Program-made: the position numbers and the translations under genes
Origin: Sulfuriferula sp.
GTDB lineage: Bacteria > Pseudomonadota > Gammaproteobacteria > Burkholderiales > Sulfuriferulaceae
Assembly (NCBI GenBank): GCA_013140765.1
Contig: JABFSE010000013.1
Coordinates: 1 to 48,545, forward strand
Length of the DNA stretch: 48,545 nucleotides
Reading direction: 5' to 3'
Shown: piece by piece, positions 34,565 through 42,716 of the stretch
How the letters are laid out: every line of letters begins with the position of its first letter
Position numbering within the stretch: position 1 is the first letter of the stretch
Notes under the pieces: model-generated
The model's database searches: none
The model's input: only the letters and a program-made list of their open reading frames with translations
Told to the model about the DNA's origin: nothing

Positions 34565-34620
34565 CGTGTTGCTGGTAAATGATAGCCACTATCATAGAGA
34601 CTTTATCTGTTTTTGCAAAC
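34565..34620. repeat. left copy of fur-bamE intergenic repeat
   Basis: A 56-bp stretch that aligns with 35714-35769 at roughly three quarters of positions without gaps. It shares CGTGTTGCTGGTAA, CTATCATAG, CTTTAT and TTTGCAAA. The two copies are direct repeats that flank the unknown 34.6-35.7 kb segment and abut fur and bamE respectively. Confidence 0.75.
34579..34595. promoter_or_regulatory. possible Fur box (autoregulation)
   Basis: ATGATAG, CCA, CTATCAT is a perfect 7-3-7 palindrome. Read as 7-1-7 (TGATAGC-C-ACTATCA) it matches the Fur consensus TGATAAT-N-ATTATCA at five of seven positions in each arm. It lies 24 bp upstream of the fur start. The matching position in the right repeat copy has lost the symmetry. 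Confidence 0.5.
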
Positions 34621-34716
34621 ATTCCGCAAACATTCCTTACACGGCTGTGGCTGAATGCTTGTATGGCGGGGCTTACATTCTCGAGGATGGTACGGATAGC
34701 TGGGTGGATAAGACGA

Positions 34717-35676
34717 TTAGTTATAAAACAACACGCGGAACTGGTAGCAAACGGTAATCGCCGTTGCCCAGCCATTGCCCGTTTGCCCGAAAAAGCCTTG
34801 TTGTGCCGCAGACAGATTGCCGCCTGATAACAGGGCATAGCCCACAGCTGCGGCAAGAGCGGCGGCAGCTAGGTAAGTAGGCAGCAACACCGCCCCCACC
34901 CCAAAAGTCACCACAGCCAAAATCAGCGCAAAGAAAAACACATTCCAGCTCGATTGCGAATTCACCCACTGATACATCAAATCCTCATTAGCGGGCATAT
35001 TGCCGCCTTTCCACTTTTCAAACATCACCCCTGCTATGGCAATATGTTCGGGTGCGTCACACGCGGTCGTGGTTGCGCCTGCGACGGCACTTACACAGGT
35101 CTGCCCTGTCTCGCCACCGACCCAGCCCGCTTCCATCGGCATACCTACATACCAGATAGGCGAGGCAAACCCTTGTACGGTGGTGGTCTTGGTAGAAAAA
35201 GTGCTACTACTCGTGGTGGTAAACTGGTTCATGCGCGGGTTCTCCTGCATGACGTAGGAAAGGATGGCGTGGTGCTTGCGCATGGCGTGCCCTACCGCCA
35301 CTTTCATGGCTTCCCAGCTAATGTTGTGGAACAGCGGATCAGTCTGCGCACCTGCAAAAATTGCAAACGGATTGTAGCCTGGCAAGCGATTATCTATTTC
35401 ACCCTGGGTGCGATATTTGCCTGCTGATTTCCATTGTTCGCCACTCCACGGTGTAAAGTCTGCCTGATACACATTCACGCTGTTATCGGGCATACGCTCT
35501 ACCTTTTGCACGGTAATGCGCCCTATGGCGTTGGACGGCGAATATTGGGCAAAGATGTAGGCGGCGTTGTTGGTTTGCTTCTCGGCGCGGTTGGTGATTT
35601 GTGAATTCTTGCCGCCTAGTGTGCCGAGGTTTTCTTTACCTAGGGTGAACCATTTGTCACCTGCCAGCATTTGCAT
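34717..35676 (-). pseudogene. unrecognised membrane protein fragment inserted between fur and bamE
   Basis: A 319-residue open frame. The first 260 residues are soluble and Asn/Gln/Thr-rich (for example DIDNRLPGYNPFAIFAGA-like and VGHAMRKHHAILSY), with Cys in TCVSAVAGATTTACDAP. Two adjoining hydrophobic helices follow (about 262-305, FFFALILAVVTFGVGAVLLP). It has no signal peptide and no ribosome binding site, and a stop codon lies directly before the first ATG. It therefore looks like the 3' part of a longer surface or pilus-type gene brought in by an insertion. I cannot name the family. It could still be expressed as a short protein. Confidence 0.45.
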
Positions 35677-35713
35677 CTATATTACTCAAAATTGCAATGC
35701 GCTGATGCGGGGA

Positions 35714-35769
35714 CGTGTTGCTGGTAATTGATTTAGGCTATCATAGTGGCTTTATATAACTTTGCAAAT
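35714..35769. repeat. right copy of fur-bamE intergenic repeat
   Basis: Partner of 34565-34620, in the same orientation. This copy ends just upstream of the bamE start and so supplies, or once supplied, the bamE side of the divergent promoter region. Confidence 0.75.
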
Positions 35770-35775
35770 ACAGTT

Positions 35776-36210
35776 ATGCGCCTTCTTATTACTTGTGGTT
35801 TAATTCTTAGCAGTTTGGCGGGGTGTAGTTACTTGCCAAAAATCAATGCCAATACTTTTTCACCTTATAAAATCGACATCCAGCAAGGCAATTATGTGGA
35901 TGAAGTTGCGGTGGATAAGCTCAAATTGGGCATGACCCGAGCACAAGTCAAATTCGTCATGGGTACGCCTTTGATAACAGATGTGTTTCATGCTAATCGT
36001 TGGGATTATATTTACACTTTCCGTACAGCTGGCAAGCTCACTGAGCAACGCCGTGTGGTGTTGTATTTCAAAGATGATGCACTCGATTTCATCGGTAAAC
36101 ATTTAGGCGATACTAAGGCGGATAACGCAACCGAGGGCACTAAGCCTGTGGATGCGGCTGTGCAGGCGATTAAGCAAGAAGAAAAACAGCCTGTTGAGGT
36201 AAAGCCATGA
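35776..36210 (+). CDS. bamE: outer membrane assembly lipoprotein BamE
   Basis: A 144-residue lipoprotein ([17 protein letters not shown], lipobox LAGC) with the SmpA/OmlA core [31 protein letters not shown] and [19 protein letters not shown]. It is part of the BAM complex that inserts beta-barrel proteins. The start at 35776 gives the proper signal; the longer frame from 35746 runs through the promoter repeat. It overlaps dapB by 4 nt. Confidence 0.94.
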   Translation: MRLLITCGLILSSLAGCSYLPKINANTFSPYKIDIQQGNYVDEVAVDKLKLGMTRAQVKFVMGTPLITDVFHANRWDYIYTFRTAGKLTEQRRVVLYFKDDALDFIGKHLGDTKADNATEGTKPVDAAVQAIKQEEKQPVEVKP

Positions 36211-37007
36211 GCAATCCGATTAAAATTGTGATTGCAGGTAGTGCAGGGCGTATGGGGCAGGTGTTGATAGAGGCAGTTAATAGCGCGCCTGATTGTGTGC
36301 TGTACGGTGCGCTAGAGCGTGCGGGTAGTCCTAACATTGCCAAATCAGCGATATTTACCGATGGTATTTTGATTAGCGATGATGTCGCGGCAACTTTGCG
36401 CGGCGCGGATGCATTGATAGATTTTACTCGCCCTGAAGGCACAATGGCGCATTTGGCATTATGCTGTCAATTGGGTGTCAACATTATCATCGGTACAACA
36501 GGTTTCAGTGCTGAACAAAAACAGCAAATTGCCGATGCAGGTAAGGATATAGGCGTGGTGTTTGCGCCGAATATGAGCGTGGGCGTGAACCTCACGTTCA
36601 AGCTATTAGAAATCGCCGCTAAGGTGTTGAATGAAGGCTACGATATTGAAGTAGTCGAAGCGCATCACCGTCATAAAGTCGATGCGCCGTCAGGCACGGC
36701 GTTGCGTATGGGCGAAGTGGTTGCCGAGGCGTTGGGGCGTGATTTGAGCGAGTGTGCGGTGTATGGGCGCGAAGGTGTAACGGGCGAGCGCGATCCATCC
36801 ACTATAGGTTTTGCCACGGTGCGCGGTGGTGACATCGTCGGCGACCATACGGTGATGTTTGCGGGCATAGGCGAGCGTGTAGAGATTACACATAAGGCCT
36901 CTAGTCGTATGACTTTTGCCCAAGGCGCGTTGCGTGCGGCGCGGTATTTGTCCACCAGCGGTGCTGGGGCGTTTGATATGCAAGATGTGTTGGGCTTGCG
37001 TGCGTGA
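36207..37007 (+). CDS. dapB: 4-hydroxy-tetrahydrodipicolinate reductase
   Basis: A 266-residue enzyme of the diaminopimelate-lysine pathway. It has the dinucleotide loop [18 protein letters not shown], the DFTRPEGT and GTTGFS blocks, the substrate region [17 protein letters not shown] with catalytic His and Lys, and the C-terminal block [20 protein letters not shown]. It is translationally coupled to bamE, a common order in betaproteobacteria. Confidence 0.97.
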   Translation: MSNPIKIVIAGSAGRMGQVLIEAVNSAPDCVLYGALERAGSPNIAKSAIFTDGILISDDVAATLRGADALIDFTRPEGTMAHLALCCQLGVNIIIGTTGFSAEQKQQIADAGKDIGVVFAPNMSVGVNLTFKLLEIAAKVLNEGYDIEVVEAHHRHKVDAPSGTALRMGEVVAEALGRDLSECAVYGREGVTGERDPSTIGFATVRGGDIVGDHTVMFAGIGERVEITHKASSRMTFAQGALRAARYLSTSGAGAFDMQDVLGLRA

Positions 37008-37125
37008 TTTGTCTGTAACAAGCTGTAACGTTTTGCTGATATTGTGAAATGTTATTGTTATCTGCGTGCGGCATAATAAGCTCGTCATTAGGACATTGCT
37101 TAACTTATTTATTTCGGAGAAAACC

Positions 37126-37539
37126 ATGAAAAAATCTAGCTTAGTATTGATGTTGTTAGCCACCATGAGTGCCTCAGCCAGCTTTGCTGATGAGCTGAAT
37201 CCTAGCATAGACAGTGCGCAGGCGCGTGCGCAAACATTCCAAAGTTTGACCCCAGAGCAACAGCAAGCGGCTATCAATTCGGCAAAGCAACAAGGCCAAG
37301 CGACAGCACAGCAAAAGCAAGATAACTGGAACAGCATGACACCAGAACAACAACAAGCGCAAAAGCAAACCATGCAATCGAATATGCAAACCAAGATGCA
37401 GGGTATGAATGGGCAAAATGGCGGACAAAATGGTGAAATGAAAGCCCGCATGGAAAGCAAAATGCAAAGCATGAATAATGGCGGCGGTGGTCAGATGGGC
37501 GGCATGATGCAAAAAATGCGTAGCCGTATGGGTCGGTAA
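37126..37539 (+). CDS. exported Gln/Met-rich protein, hypothetical
   Basis: A 137-residue protein with a clean Sec signal (MKKSSLVLMLLATMSASASFA). A low-complexity body follows, containing two copies of a unit around LTPEQQQAA and MTPEQQQAQ. The tail is very rich in Met, Gly, Asn and Gln (for example MQGMNGQNGG and MGGMMQKMRSRMGR). GGAG precedes the ATG. The Met clusters recall periplasmic copper-binding proteins, but no family is recognised and the composition alone does not prove it. A strong terminator follows. Confidence 0.75.
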   Translation: MKKSSLVLMLLATMSASASFADELNPSIDSAQARAQTFQSLTPEQQQAAINSAKQQGQATAQQKQDNWNSMTPEQQQAQKQTMQSNMQTKMQGMNGQNGGQNGEMKARMESKMQSMNNGGGGQMGGMMQKMRSRMGR

Positions 37540-37553
37540 CAATCAATTAGTAA

Positions 37554-37591
37554 CAAAAAAGCCCCAAGGATGACGACTTGGGGCTTTTTTT
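37554..37591 (+). terminator. rho-independent terminator
   Basis: A-run, stem GCCCCAAG (37561-37568), loop of 8, CTTGGGGC (37577-37584), then seven T. It ends the exported Gln/Met-rich gene. Confidence 0.93.
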
Positions 37592-37613
37592 GTGCACGTT
37601 AAGTTTGTAAACC

Positions 37614-37697
37614 TTATCCACGAACCACACTAAAAACACGAATAAAGCCAAATCAAAACCATGAAATTTTTGTGTGTTTTCGTGCCTTTCGTGGACA
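37614..37697. repeat. imperfect palindromic intergenic repeat
   Basis: Outer arms TCCACGAA (37617-37624) and TTCGTGGA (37688-37695) enclose inner CACGA-type motifs in both orientations. The sequence belongs to the CACGAA/TTCGTG class of intergenic repeats seen scattered in many proteobacterial genomes. It fills the gap between a terminator and the 3' end of metE. Confidence 0.55.
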
Positions 37698-37714
37698 ATT
37701 AGCTTTTAGACCTG

Positions 37715-40021
37715 TTAGCGCAATGCTTTAGCTGCTGTGACCATGTTGGCTAATGCGGCTTGGGTTTCTGCCCAGCCACGGGTTTTCAGCCCGCAATCGG
37801 GGTTGACCCATAGATGTTCAGCGGGGATGACTTCGGCGGCTTTTTTCAGCAGGCGCACCATTTCATCGACTGGTGGCACGCGTGGGCTGTGGATGTCATA
37901 CACGCCTGGACCAATCTCATTCGGGTAATTGAAATCACCGAAGCCGCGCAGTAATTCCATGTCCGAGCGCGAGGTTTCTATGGTGATGACATCTGCGTCC
38001 AGCGCGGCGATGGCGGGAAAAATGTCGTTAAATTCCGAATAGCACATATGCGTGTGGATTTGTGTGCTGTTATCCACGCCTGACGCGCTGATACGGAACG
38101 CACGTCCTGCCCAGTCCAGATACGCATCCCAGTCACCACGCCGTAGCGGCAAGCCTTCGCGGATGGCGGGTTCGTCTATCTGGATGATGCCTATGCCTGC
38201 GTGTTCTAAATCAACCACTTCGTCGCGGATAGCCAGCGCGATTTGCAGTGCGGTATCGCTGCGAGGCTGGTCGTCGCGAACGAATGACCATTGCAATATG
38301 GTGATAGGACCCGTCAACATGCCTTTCATCGGCAAGCTGGTGAGGCTTTGCGCGTATTGTGTCCATGTTACCGTCATGGCTTGTGGGCGCGATACGTCGC
38401 CGTAAATAATCGGCGGCTTGACGCAACGTGAGCCATAGCTTTGCACCCAGCCGTTTTGGCTGAATGCGAAGCCAGATAATTGTTCGCCGAAGTATTCCAC
38501 CATGTCGTTGCGTTCGGCTTCACCGTGTACCAGCACATCCAAGCCTAAATTGATTTGCTGTTCAACGGCGTATTTGATTTCTTGTTGCATCGCCAGCGTG
38601 TAGTCTGCCGCGTTGAGTTCGCCACGTTTATAACCTGCACGTGCGGCGCGGATTTCCTTGGTTTGTGGGAATGAACCTATGGTGGTGGTCGGGTAAGCGG
38701 GCAAATTAAAACGACTGCGCTGTGCGGCTTGGCGGGCTTTGAACGGCGCATGACGTTGGTCGGCATCAGCGGGTAAGCTGGCTAAACGTGCATTGACGGC
38801 GGGGTTGTGGATGCGTGGACTGGTGCGGCGCGAGGCGGCGGCAGCGCGTGATGCACTGAATGCGGTTTCAGCGGCGGCTACGCCAGTGTCGAGCGCGGTT
38901 TTAATCGTGCCGAGCTCATCGAGCTTTTGCGTGGCATAAGCCAGCCAGCTACGCAATTCGTCGTCAAAAGCCGTTTCCAACGCTAAATCTACGGGGACGT
39001 GTTGCAATGAGCATGACGGGGCTATCCATAAACGATCGCCAAGTTTTTCCTGCGCGGCGAGGGCTGTTGCCAATACTGCATCGAGATCAGCACGCCAGAT
39101 ATTGCGCCCGTCGATTAAGCCTATGGATAACACTTTGTAATGCGGCAAGCGGTCGATAACGCTAGTGATTTGCTGTGGCGCACGCACTGCGTCGATGTGC
39201 AAGCCCGCGACGGGCAGGTTGCAAGCCAGCACTAAATTATCATCCAATGCGCCAAAATACGTCGCTAATAGCAGCTTGATATTGGCACTGTTGAGGATGT
39301 TGTAAGTCGGTTCAAACGCGGATTTCCAGTTGGCAGGCAAGTCCAGGCACAAGATAGGTTCGTCTATTTGTACCCATTCCACACCTAGCTGTTTGAGCTG
39401 GCTGAGAATTTCGCCATAGACAGCACGCAATTGCGGCAACAGGCTGAGGCGGTCAAAGTCGGCAGATTTTTCTTTGCCCAAGTAAAGGAAAGTCACGGGC
39501 CCTATTAAGCTGACTTTAGGTGTGTGTCCCAGCGCCTGCGCTTCGCGTACTTCGTCAAACAAACGCGTGGAATTGAGTTTGAATTCGGTGTCAGCGTTAA
39601 ATTCAGGCACGAGGTAATGGTAATTGGTATCGAACCATTTAGTCATTTCCAGTGCCCAGGTACCGTGATTATCATGTTGATGCGTGCCGCAACAACTGGC
39701 AGGGGCTTCGTTGGCAACGCCACGGGCGAGGGTGAAATGGCGGTCTAGCTCGGATTCTGCACCTGTGAAGCCAAAACGACTCGGCTCGCAACCCAGTAGC
39801 TGTATGTGGTTGAGCATTTGATCGTAGTAAGCAAAATCACCCACCGCGACAAAATCCAGCCCAGCGTCGCGTTGCAATTGCCAATGGCGGGCACGCAATT
39901 CACTGGCGACGGAATTGAGCGCGGGCGCGTCGATTTCACCGCGCCAGAATTTTTCCAGCGCAAATTTCAGTTCGCGCTGTTTGCCGATACGGGGAAAGCC
40001 TAAAGTGTGGATGGTAGTCAT
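37715..40021 (-). CDS. metE: cobalamin-independent methionine synthase
   Basis: A 768-residue enzyme that moves a methyl group from methyl-THF-triglutamate to homocysteine. The N-terminal half ([20 protein letters not shown]) and the zinc-bearing C-terminal half ([51 protein letters not shown] and [11 protein letters not shown]) are intact. His and Cys ligands for zinc are in HMCYS and PDCGLKTR. I start at 40021; the longer frame crosses the metR control region. It is divergent from metR. Confidence 0.97.
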   Translation of the reverse strand: MTTIHTLGFPRIGKQRELKFALEKFWRGEIDAPALNSVASELRARHWQLQRDAGLDFVAVGDFAYYDQMLNHIQLLGCEPSRFGFTGAESELDRHFTLARGVANEAPASCCGTHQHDNHGTWALEMTKWFDTNYHYLVPEFNADTEFKLNSTRLFDEVREAQALGHTPKVSLIGPVTFLYLGKEKSADFDRLSLLPQLRAVYGEILSQLKQLGVEWVQIDEPILCLDLPANWKSAFEPTYNILNSANIKLLLATYFGALDDNLVLACNLPVAGLHIDAVRAPQQITSVIDRLPHYKVLSIGLIDGRNIWRADLDAVLATALAAQEKLGDRLWIAPSCSLQHVPVDLALETAFDDELRSWLAYATQKLDELGTIKTALDTGVAAAETAFSASRAAAASRRTSPRIHNPAVNARLASLPADADQRHAPFKARQAAQRSRFNLPAYPTTTIGSFPQTKEIRAARAGYKRGELNAADYTLAMQQEIKYAVEQQINLGLDVLVHGEAERNDMVEYFGEQLSGFAFSQNGWVQSYGSRCVKPPIIYGDVSRPQAMTVTWTQYAQSLTSLPMKGMLTGPITILQWSFVRDDQPRSDTALQIALAIRDEVVDLEHAGIGIIQIDEPAIREGLPLRRGDWDAYLDWAGRAFRISASGVDNSTQIHTHMCYSEFNDIFPAIAALDADVITIETSRSDMELLRGFGDFNYPNEIGPGVYDIHSPRVPPVDEMVRLLKKAAEVIPAEHLWVNPDCGLKTRGWAETQAALANMVTAAKALR

Positions 40022-40103
40022 GTTATTTCTCATTGATTGAAGATAACGTGCATTTTGCGCCGACATGATTTATGATACAAACGAGTTATTTTTGTTAAAT
40101 TGA

Positions 40104-40116
40104 TGAATTAAATTCA
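40104..40116. promoter_or_regulatory. MetR binding site
   Basis: TGAA-TTAAA-TTCA matches the MetR consensus TGAA-N5-TTCA exactly. It ends 3 bp before the metR start codon in the metE/metR divergent region, a position suited to metR autorepression and metE activation. Confidence 0.8.
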
Positions 40117-40119
40117 TAT

Positions 40120-41049
40120 ATGCTTGCACTCAAACATTTGCGCTTAATCGAAGTCTTGAACGAAACGGGTAGCCTCACGCGTGCGGCGACGCGCTTGTTT
40201 TTGACGCAGTCGGCTCTTTCGCACCAGTTAGTCGCCCTCGAAGCGCATTACGGCTTGATGCTGTTTGTTCGTGCGCGCCCGTTGCGGTTGACCCCAGCAG
40301 GCGAGTATTTGCTGGCTTTGGCGCGTGAGATTCTGCCGCGTATCGACACGGCCAAGCGTGATTTGGCGCGGCTGGCAGAGGATAACCAGCCAGGAAAACT
40401 GCGTATTGCGGTGGAATGTCACACCTGTTACGACTGGCTGATGCCCGCAATGGACGCGTATCGCACTCACTGGCCAGAGGTGGAAATGGATTTGGTCGGC
40501 GGTTTTCATACTGATCCAATTGCACTGTTGGCTGAAGATAAAGCTGATTTGGTGATCGTTTCTGAGGCGCAACCGCAAAAAGGCGTGGTGTTCAACCCGC
40601 TGTTCCGATATGAAATGCTGGCATTGATGGCGACGGGGCATAAATTGGCAGATAAAGCCTATTTGACTGCCAAGGATTTCAGCCACGACCCGTTAATTAC
40701 CTATCCCGCGCCAGATAGATTGCTAGACTTGGTGCGGCGCGTGTTGAAGCCGTCAGGTATCAATCCTGAGCGTCGCCATGCCGAGCTGACTATCGCTATC
40801 GTGCAACTGGTTGCCAGTCGTAAAGGATTGGCGGCTTTACCTGCCTGGGCGGTGCAATCGTACCTGGAGCGCGGTTATGTGGTGGCGCGTCCGATTACCA
40901 AAAAAGGCTTGTGGAGTGGGCTATACACAGCGGCACGGGCGGATGATGCGCAACGTGCTTTTCATTTGGATTTTATCGCAACTTTGCAAGAGCAGGCATT
41001 TATGACTTTGCCTGGCATAGAACCGTTATTGGAGAATGAATATGAATGA
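40120..41049 (+). CDS. metR: LysR-family methionine regulator
   Basis: A 309-residue LysR protein with an N-terminal HTH (LTRAATRLFLTQSALSHQL, about 16-40) and a substrate domain containing AVECHTCYDWLMPAMDAYR, typical of MetR, which senses homocysteine. It is divergent from metE with a MetR box between. No ribosome binding site precedes the ATG, and the MetR box lies almost on it, so translation may be leaderless or weak. Its 3' end overlaps the VOC gene. Confidence 0.94.
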   Translation: MLALKHLRLIEVLNETGSLTRAATRLFLTQSALSHQLVALEAHYGLMLFVRARPLRLTPAGEYLLALAREILPRIDTAKRDLARLAEDNQPGKLRIAVECHTCYDWLMPAMDAYRTHWPEVEMDLVGGFHTDPIALLAEDKADLVIVSEAQPQKGVVFNPLFRYEMLALMATGHKLADKAYLTAKDFSHDPLITYPAPDRLLDLVRRVLKPSGINPERRHAELTIAIVQLVASRKGLAALPAWAVQSYLERGYVVARPITKKGLWSGLYTAARADDAQRAFHLDFIATLQEQAFMTLPGIEPLLENEYE

Positions 41050-41356
41050 TTTGGATGTAATCCATCATGCCGCCATGTCGGTGACTGACATTGCCGCCAG
41101 CGTGGCATGGTATCAGCAACATTTTCGTTGCCAAATTGCGTATCAGGATGCGACTTGGGCATTGCTGAAATTTGCCAATATGAGCATCGCGCTGGTGATA
41201 CCCGAGCAACACCCGCCGCATCTAGGTGTATTGCGTGAACACGCTGAGCAATTCGGCACGCTCACCACTCACCGCGACGGCACGCGCTCGATTTATTTGC
41301 CTGACCCTGACGGTAATCAAGTCGAAGTGATGGATAGCGCGAGTGTGAAATCATAA
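41042..41356 (+). CDS. VOC-family (glyoxalase-like) protein
   Basis: A 104-residue single-module VOC protein: VIHHAAMSVTDIAASVAWYQ, ALLKFANMSIALVIP and LPDPDGNQVEVM, with possible metal ligands at the early His, His/Glu and late Glu. The substrate is unknown. The ATG at 41042 has GGAG 7 nt upstream; the ATG at 41036 is too close to it. It overlaps the end of metR and the start of the MazG-like gene. Confidence 0.85.
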   Translation: MNDLDVIHHAAMSVTDIAASVAWYQQHFRCQIAYQDATWALLKFANMSIALVIPEQHPPHLGVLREHAEQFGTLTTHRDGTRSIYLPDPDGNQVEVMDSASVKS

Positions 41357-41721
41357 TGGATATGGTCGCATTGCAACAAAAGCTGGTCGAATTTGCCGAT
41401 GAGCGGGATTGGGATGTGTTTCATACGCCCAAAAATCTGGCGATGGCATTGGCGGGCGAAGCAGGCGAATTGCTGGCAGAATTTCAATGGCTCACCGCCG
41501 CGCAATCTAGCGCGTTATCAGTCGAGCAGCACACGGTTATTAAATATGAAATGGCTGACGTATTGCTGTATTTGTTGCGGCTGGCAGATAAATTGGACGT
41601 GGATTTAGAGCAGGCGGCGATTGAGAAAATCGCACTGAATGCACAAAAATACCCCGTCGATTTAGCCAAGGGTAATGCGCTGAAATACAATAAATTAGGG
41701 GGTGAAACTGGTGGGTGCTGA
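41356..41721 (+). CDS. MazG-like nucleotide pyrophosphohydrolase
   Basis: A 121-residue all-helical protein with the EExxE-type motif AGEAGELLAEFQWLT and the later EMADVLLYLLRLAD, which bind Mg. It matches the RS21-C6/iMazG group that hydrolyses dCTP and modified nucleotides. It is coupled to the VOC gene by TAATG. Its last four codons and stop overlap the 3' end of the oppositely oriented tRNA-Val, so the C-terminus GGETGGC is encoded over tRNA sequence. Confidence 0.9.
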   Translation: MDMVALQQKLVEFADERDWDVFHTPKNLAMALAGEAGELLAEFQWLTAAQSSALSVEQHTVIKYEMADVLLYLLRLADKLDVDLEQAAIEKIALNAQKYPVDLAKGNALKYNKLGGETGGC

Positions 41722-41784
41722 GGGGTTCGAACCCCCGACAATCGCCTTGTAAGGGCGGTGCTCTACCAACTGAGCTAAGCACCC
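41709..41784 (-). tRNA. tRNA-Val (anticodon UAC)
   Basis: On the minus strand a complete cloverleaf: acceptor GGGTGCT/AGCACCC, D-arm with AGCTCAGTTGGTAGAGC, anticodon loop CTTACAA (UAC, valine), T-arm with GGTTCGAACC, discriminator A and an encoded CCA at 41711-41709. It overlaps the end of the MazG-like gene. Confidence 0.97.
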
Positions 41785-41838
41785 ATGCGGTTTATTGCTT
41801 GGGTTGTTGCTGAAGTGCTACTGTGCAACGAGGGCGTA

Positions 41839-41867
41839 ATTTAACCATAATATGCCGCCCTCGTCAA
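41839..41867 (-). promoter_or_regulatory. promoter of tRNA-Val
   Basis: TTGACG (41867-41862), a 17-bp spacer, TTAAAT (41844-41839), followed by a GC-rich discriminator (TACGCCC), as at stringently controlled stable RNA promoters. Confidence 0.7.
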
Positions 41868-41890
41868 CTTTTTTGTTAAAGTCGCTACGA

Positions 41891-42640
41891 TTAGGCTTCG
41901 TGATGCAGTGCGACTAAATGTGCGATGAGCTTACGCACACGCACCATGCTGGCGGTGATGGTGGCTTGTACTTCATTGCCGTTAATGGCGATTTTGCTAT
42001 TGCCGCGCCCTGCCGCGTGATTAACGACGACACCAATCGCGGCGTAGCGTAAATCAAGTTCGCGGGCGAGGGCAGCTTCTGGCATCCCTGTCATACCGAC
42101 CATTGTTGCACCGTCGCGTTCTAGGCGGTTGATTTCAGCTGCGGTTTCCAAACGCGGACCTTGGGTGCAGGCATAAACACCTTGTTTGATGCAGTGCTCA
42201 TTCGCACTGGCACACGCTTCTATAATGCGCTGGCGCATTTCTTCACAATACGGCTCAGTAAAATCTATGTGGGTGACAGCCTGACCTGCCCCGTTAAAAT
42301 AGGTGTTTTTGCGTCCAGATGTATAGTCAATAATTTGGTCTGGTATCACTAATGTGCCAGGCGTGAGGTCGGCATGTATGCCGCCGACACTGGCGACTGA
42401 CACAATATGCGTGGCGTTGTGTTCGCGCAATGCCCAGATATTGGCAAGGTAATTGACTTGATGCGGCGGGATGGTGTGCCCATAGCCATGTCGCGCTAGA
42501 AATATCACTTCATGCCCGTTGATATGACCAAACGTCAATGCGCCTGAAGCCTCGCCGTAGGGCGTGCGTGCGACTTTGCGGTGGGTGATGGTGAGGTTGT
42601 CTAGTTGCGTAAGCCCAGTACCACCTATGATTGCGAGCAT
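41891..42640 (-). CDS. mtnP: S-methyl-5'-thioadenosine/thioinosine phosphorylase
   Basis: A 249-residue purine phosphorylase: MLAIIGGTGLTQL (phosphate loop), FLARHGYGHTIPPHQVNYLANIW, VASVGGIHADLTPGTLVIPDQ, TQGPRLETAAEI and GMTGMPEAALARELDL. The MTG-MPE sequence, where MTA phosphorylases have MT(S/T)-xPE, resembles the methylthioinosine-specific branch known from Pseudomonas. AGGAT precedes the ATG at 42640. It salvages the nucleoside left by polyamine synthesis. Confidence 0.88.
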   Translation of the reverse strand: MLAIIGGTGLTQLDNLTITHRKVARTPYGEASGALTFGHINGHEVIFLARHGYGHTIPPHQVNYLANIWALREHNATHIVSVASVGGIHADLTPGTLVIPDQIIDYTSGRKNTYFNGAGQAVTHIDFTEPYCEEMRQRIIEACASANEHCIKQGVYACTQGPRLETAAEINRLERDGATMVGMTGMPEAALARELDLRYAAIGVVVNHAAGRGNSKIAINGNEVQATITASMVRVRKLIAHLVALHHEA

Positions 42641-42671
42641 GTTGTTATCCTTTTGGTCAATAAAATGCAAA

Positions 42672-42698
42672 ACGCCATTACCCACTGAGTAATGGCGT
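42672..42698 (-). terminator. terminator after the Tim44-domain gene
   Basis: A perfect 10-bp stem (ACGCCATTAC/GTAATGGCGT, loop 7) followed on the minus strand by TTTGCATTTT. It lies between the Tim44-domain gene and mtnP. Confidence 0.75.
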
Positions 42699-42716
42699 TA
42701 GTGTTTAGCGATAAGT

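Noticed and set aside
34621-34856. Long N-terminal extension of Fur
   Set aside because: It runs across the intergenic repeat and part of the inserted segment and has no similarity to Fur; the ATG at 34556 gives the normal protein.
37174-37546. Hydrophobic, His-rich frames opposite the Gln/Met-rich gene
   Set aside because: They arise from reading the complement of CAA/CAG/ATG-rich codons; they have no start signals and overlap a terminator-proximal gene with a clear signal peptide.
41829-41861. GAGGGCG/CGCCCTC inverted repeat as a terminator
   Set aside because: It spans the -10 and spacer of a good tRNA-Val promoter and has no T-run in the useful direction; the match is more likely incidental.
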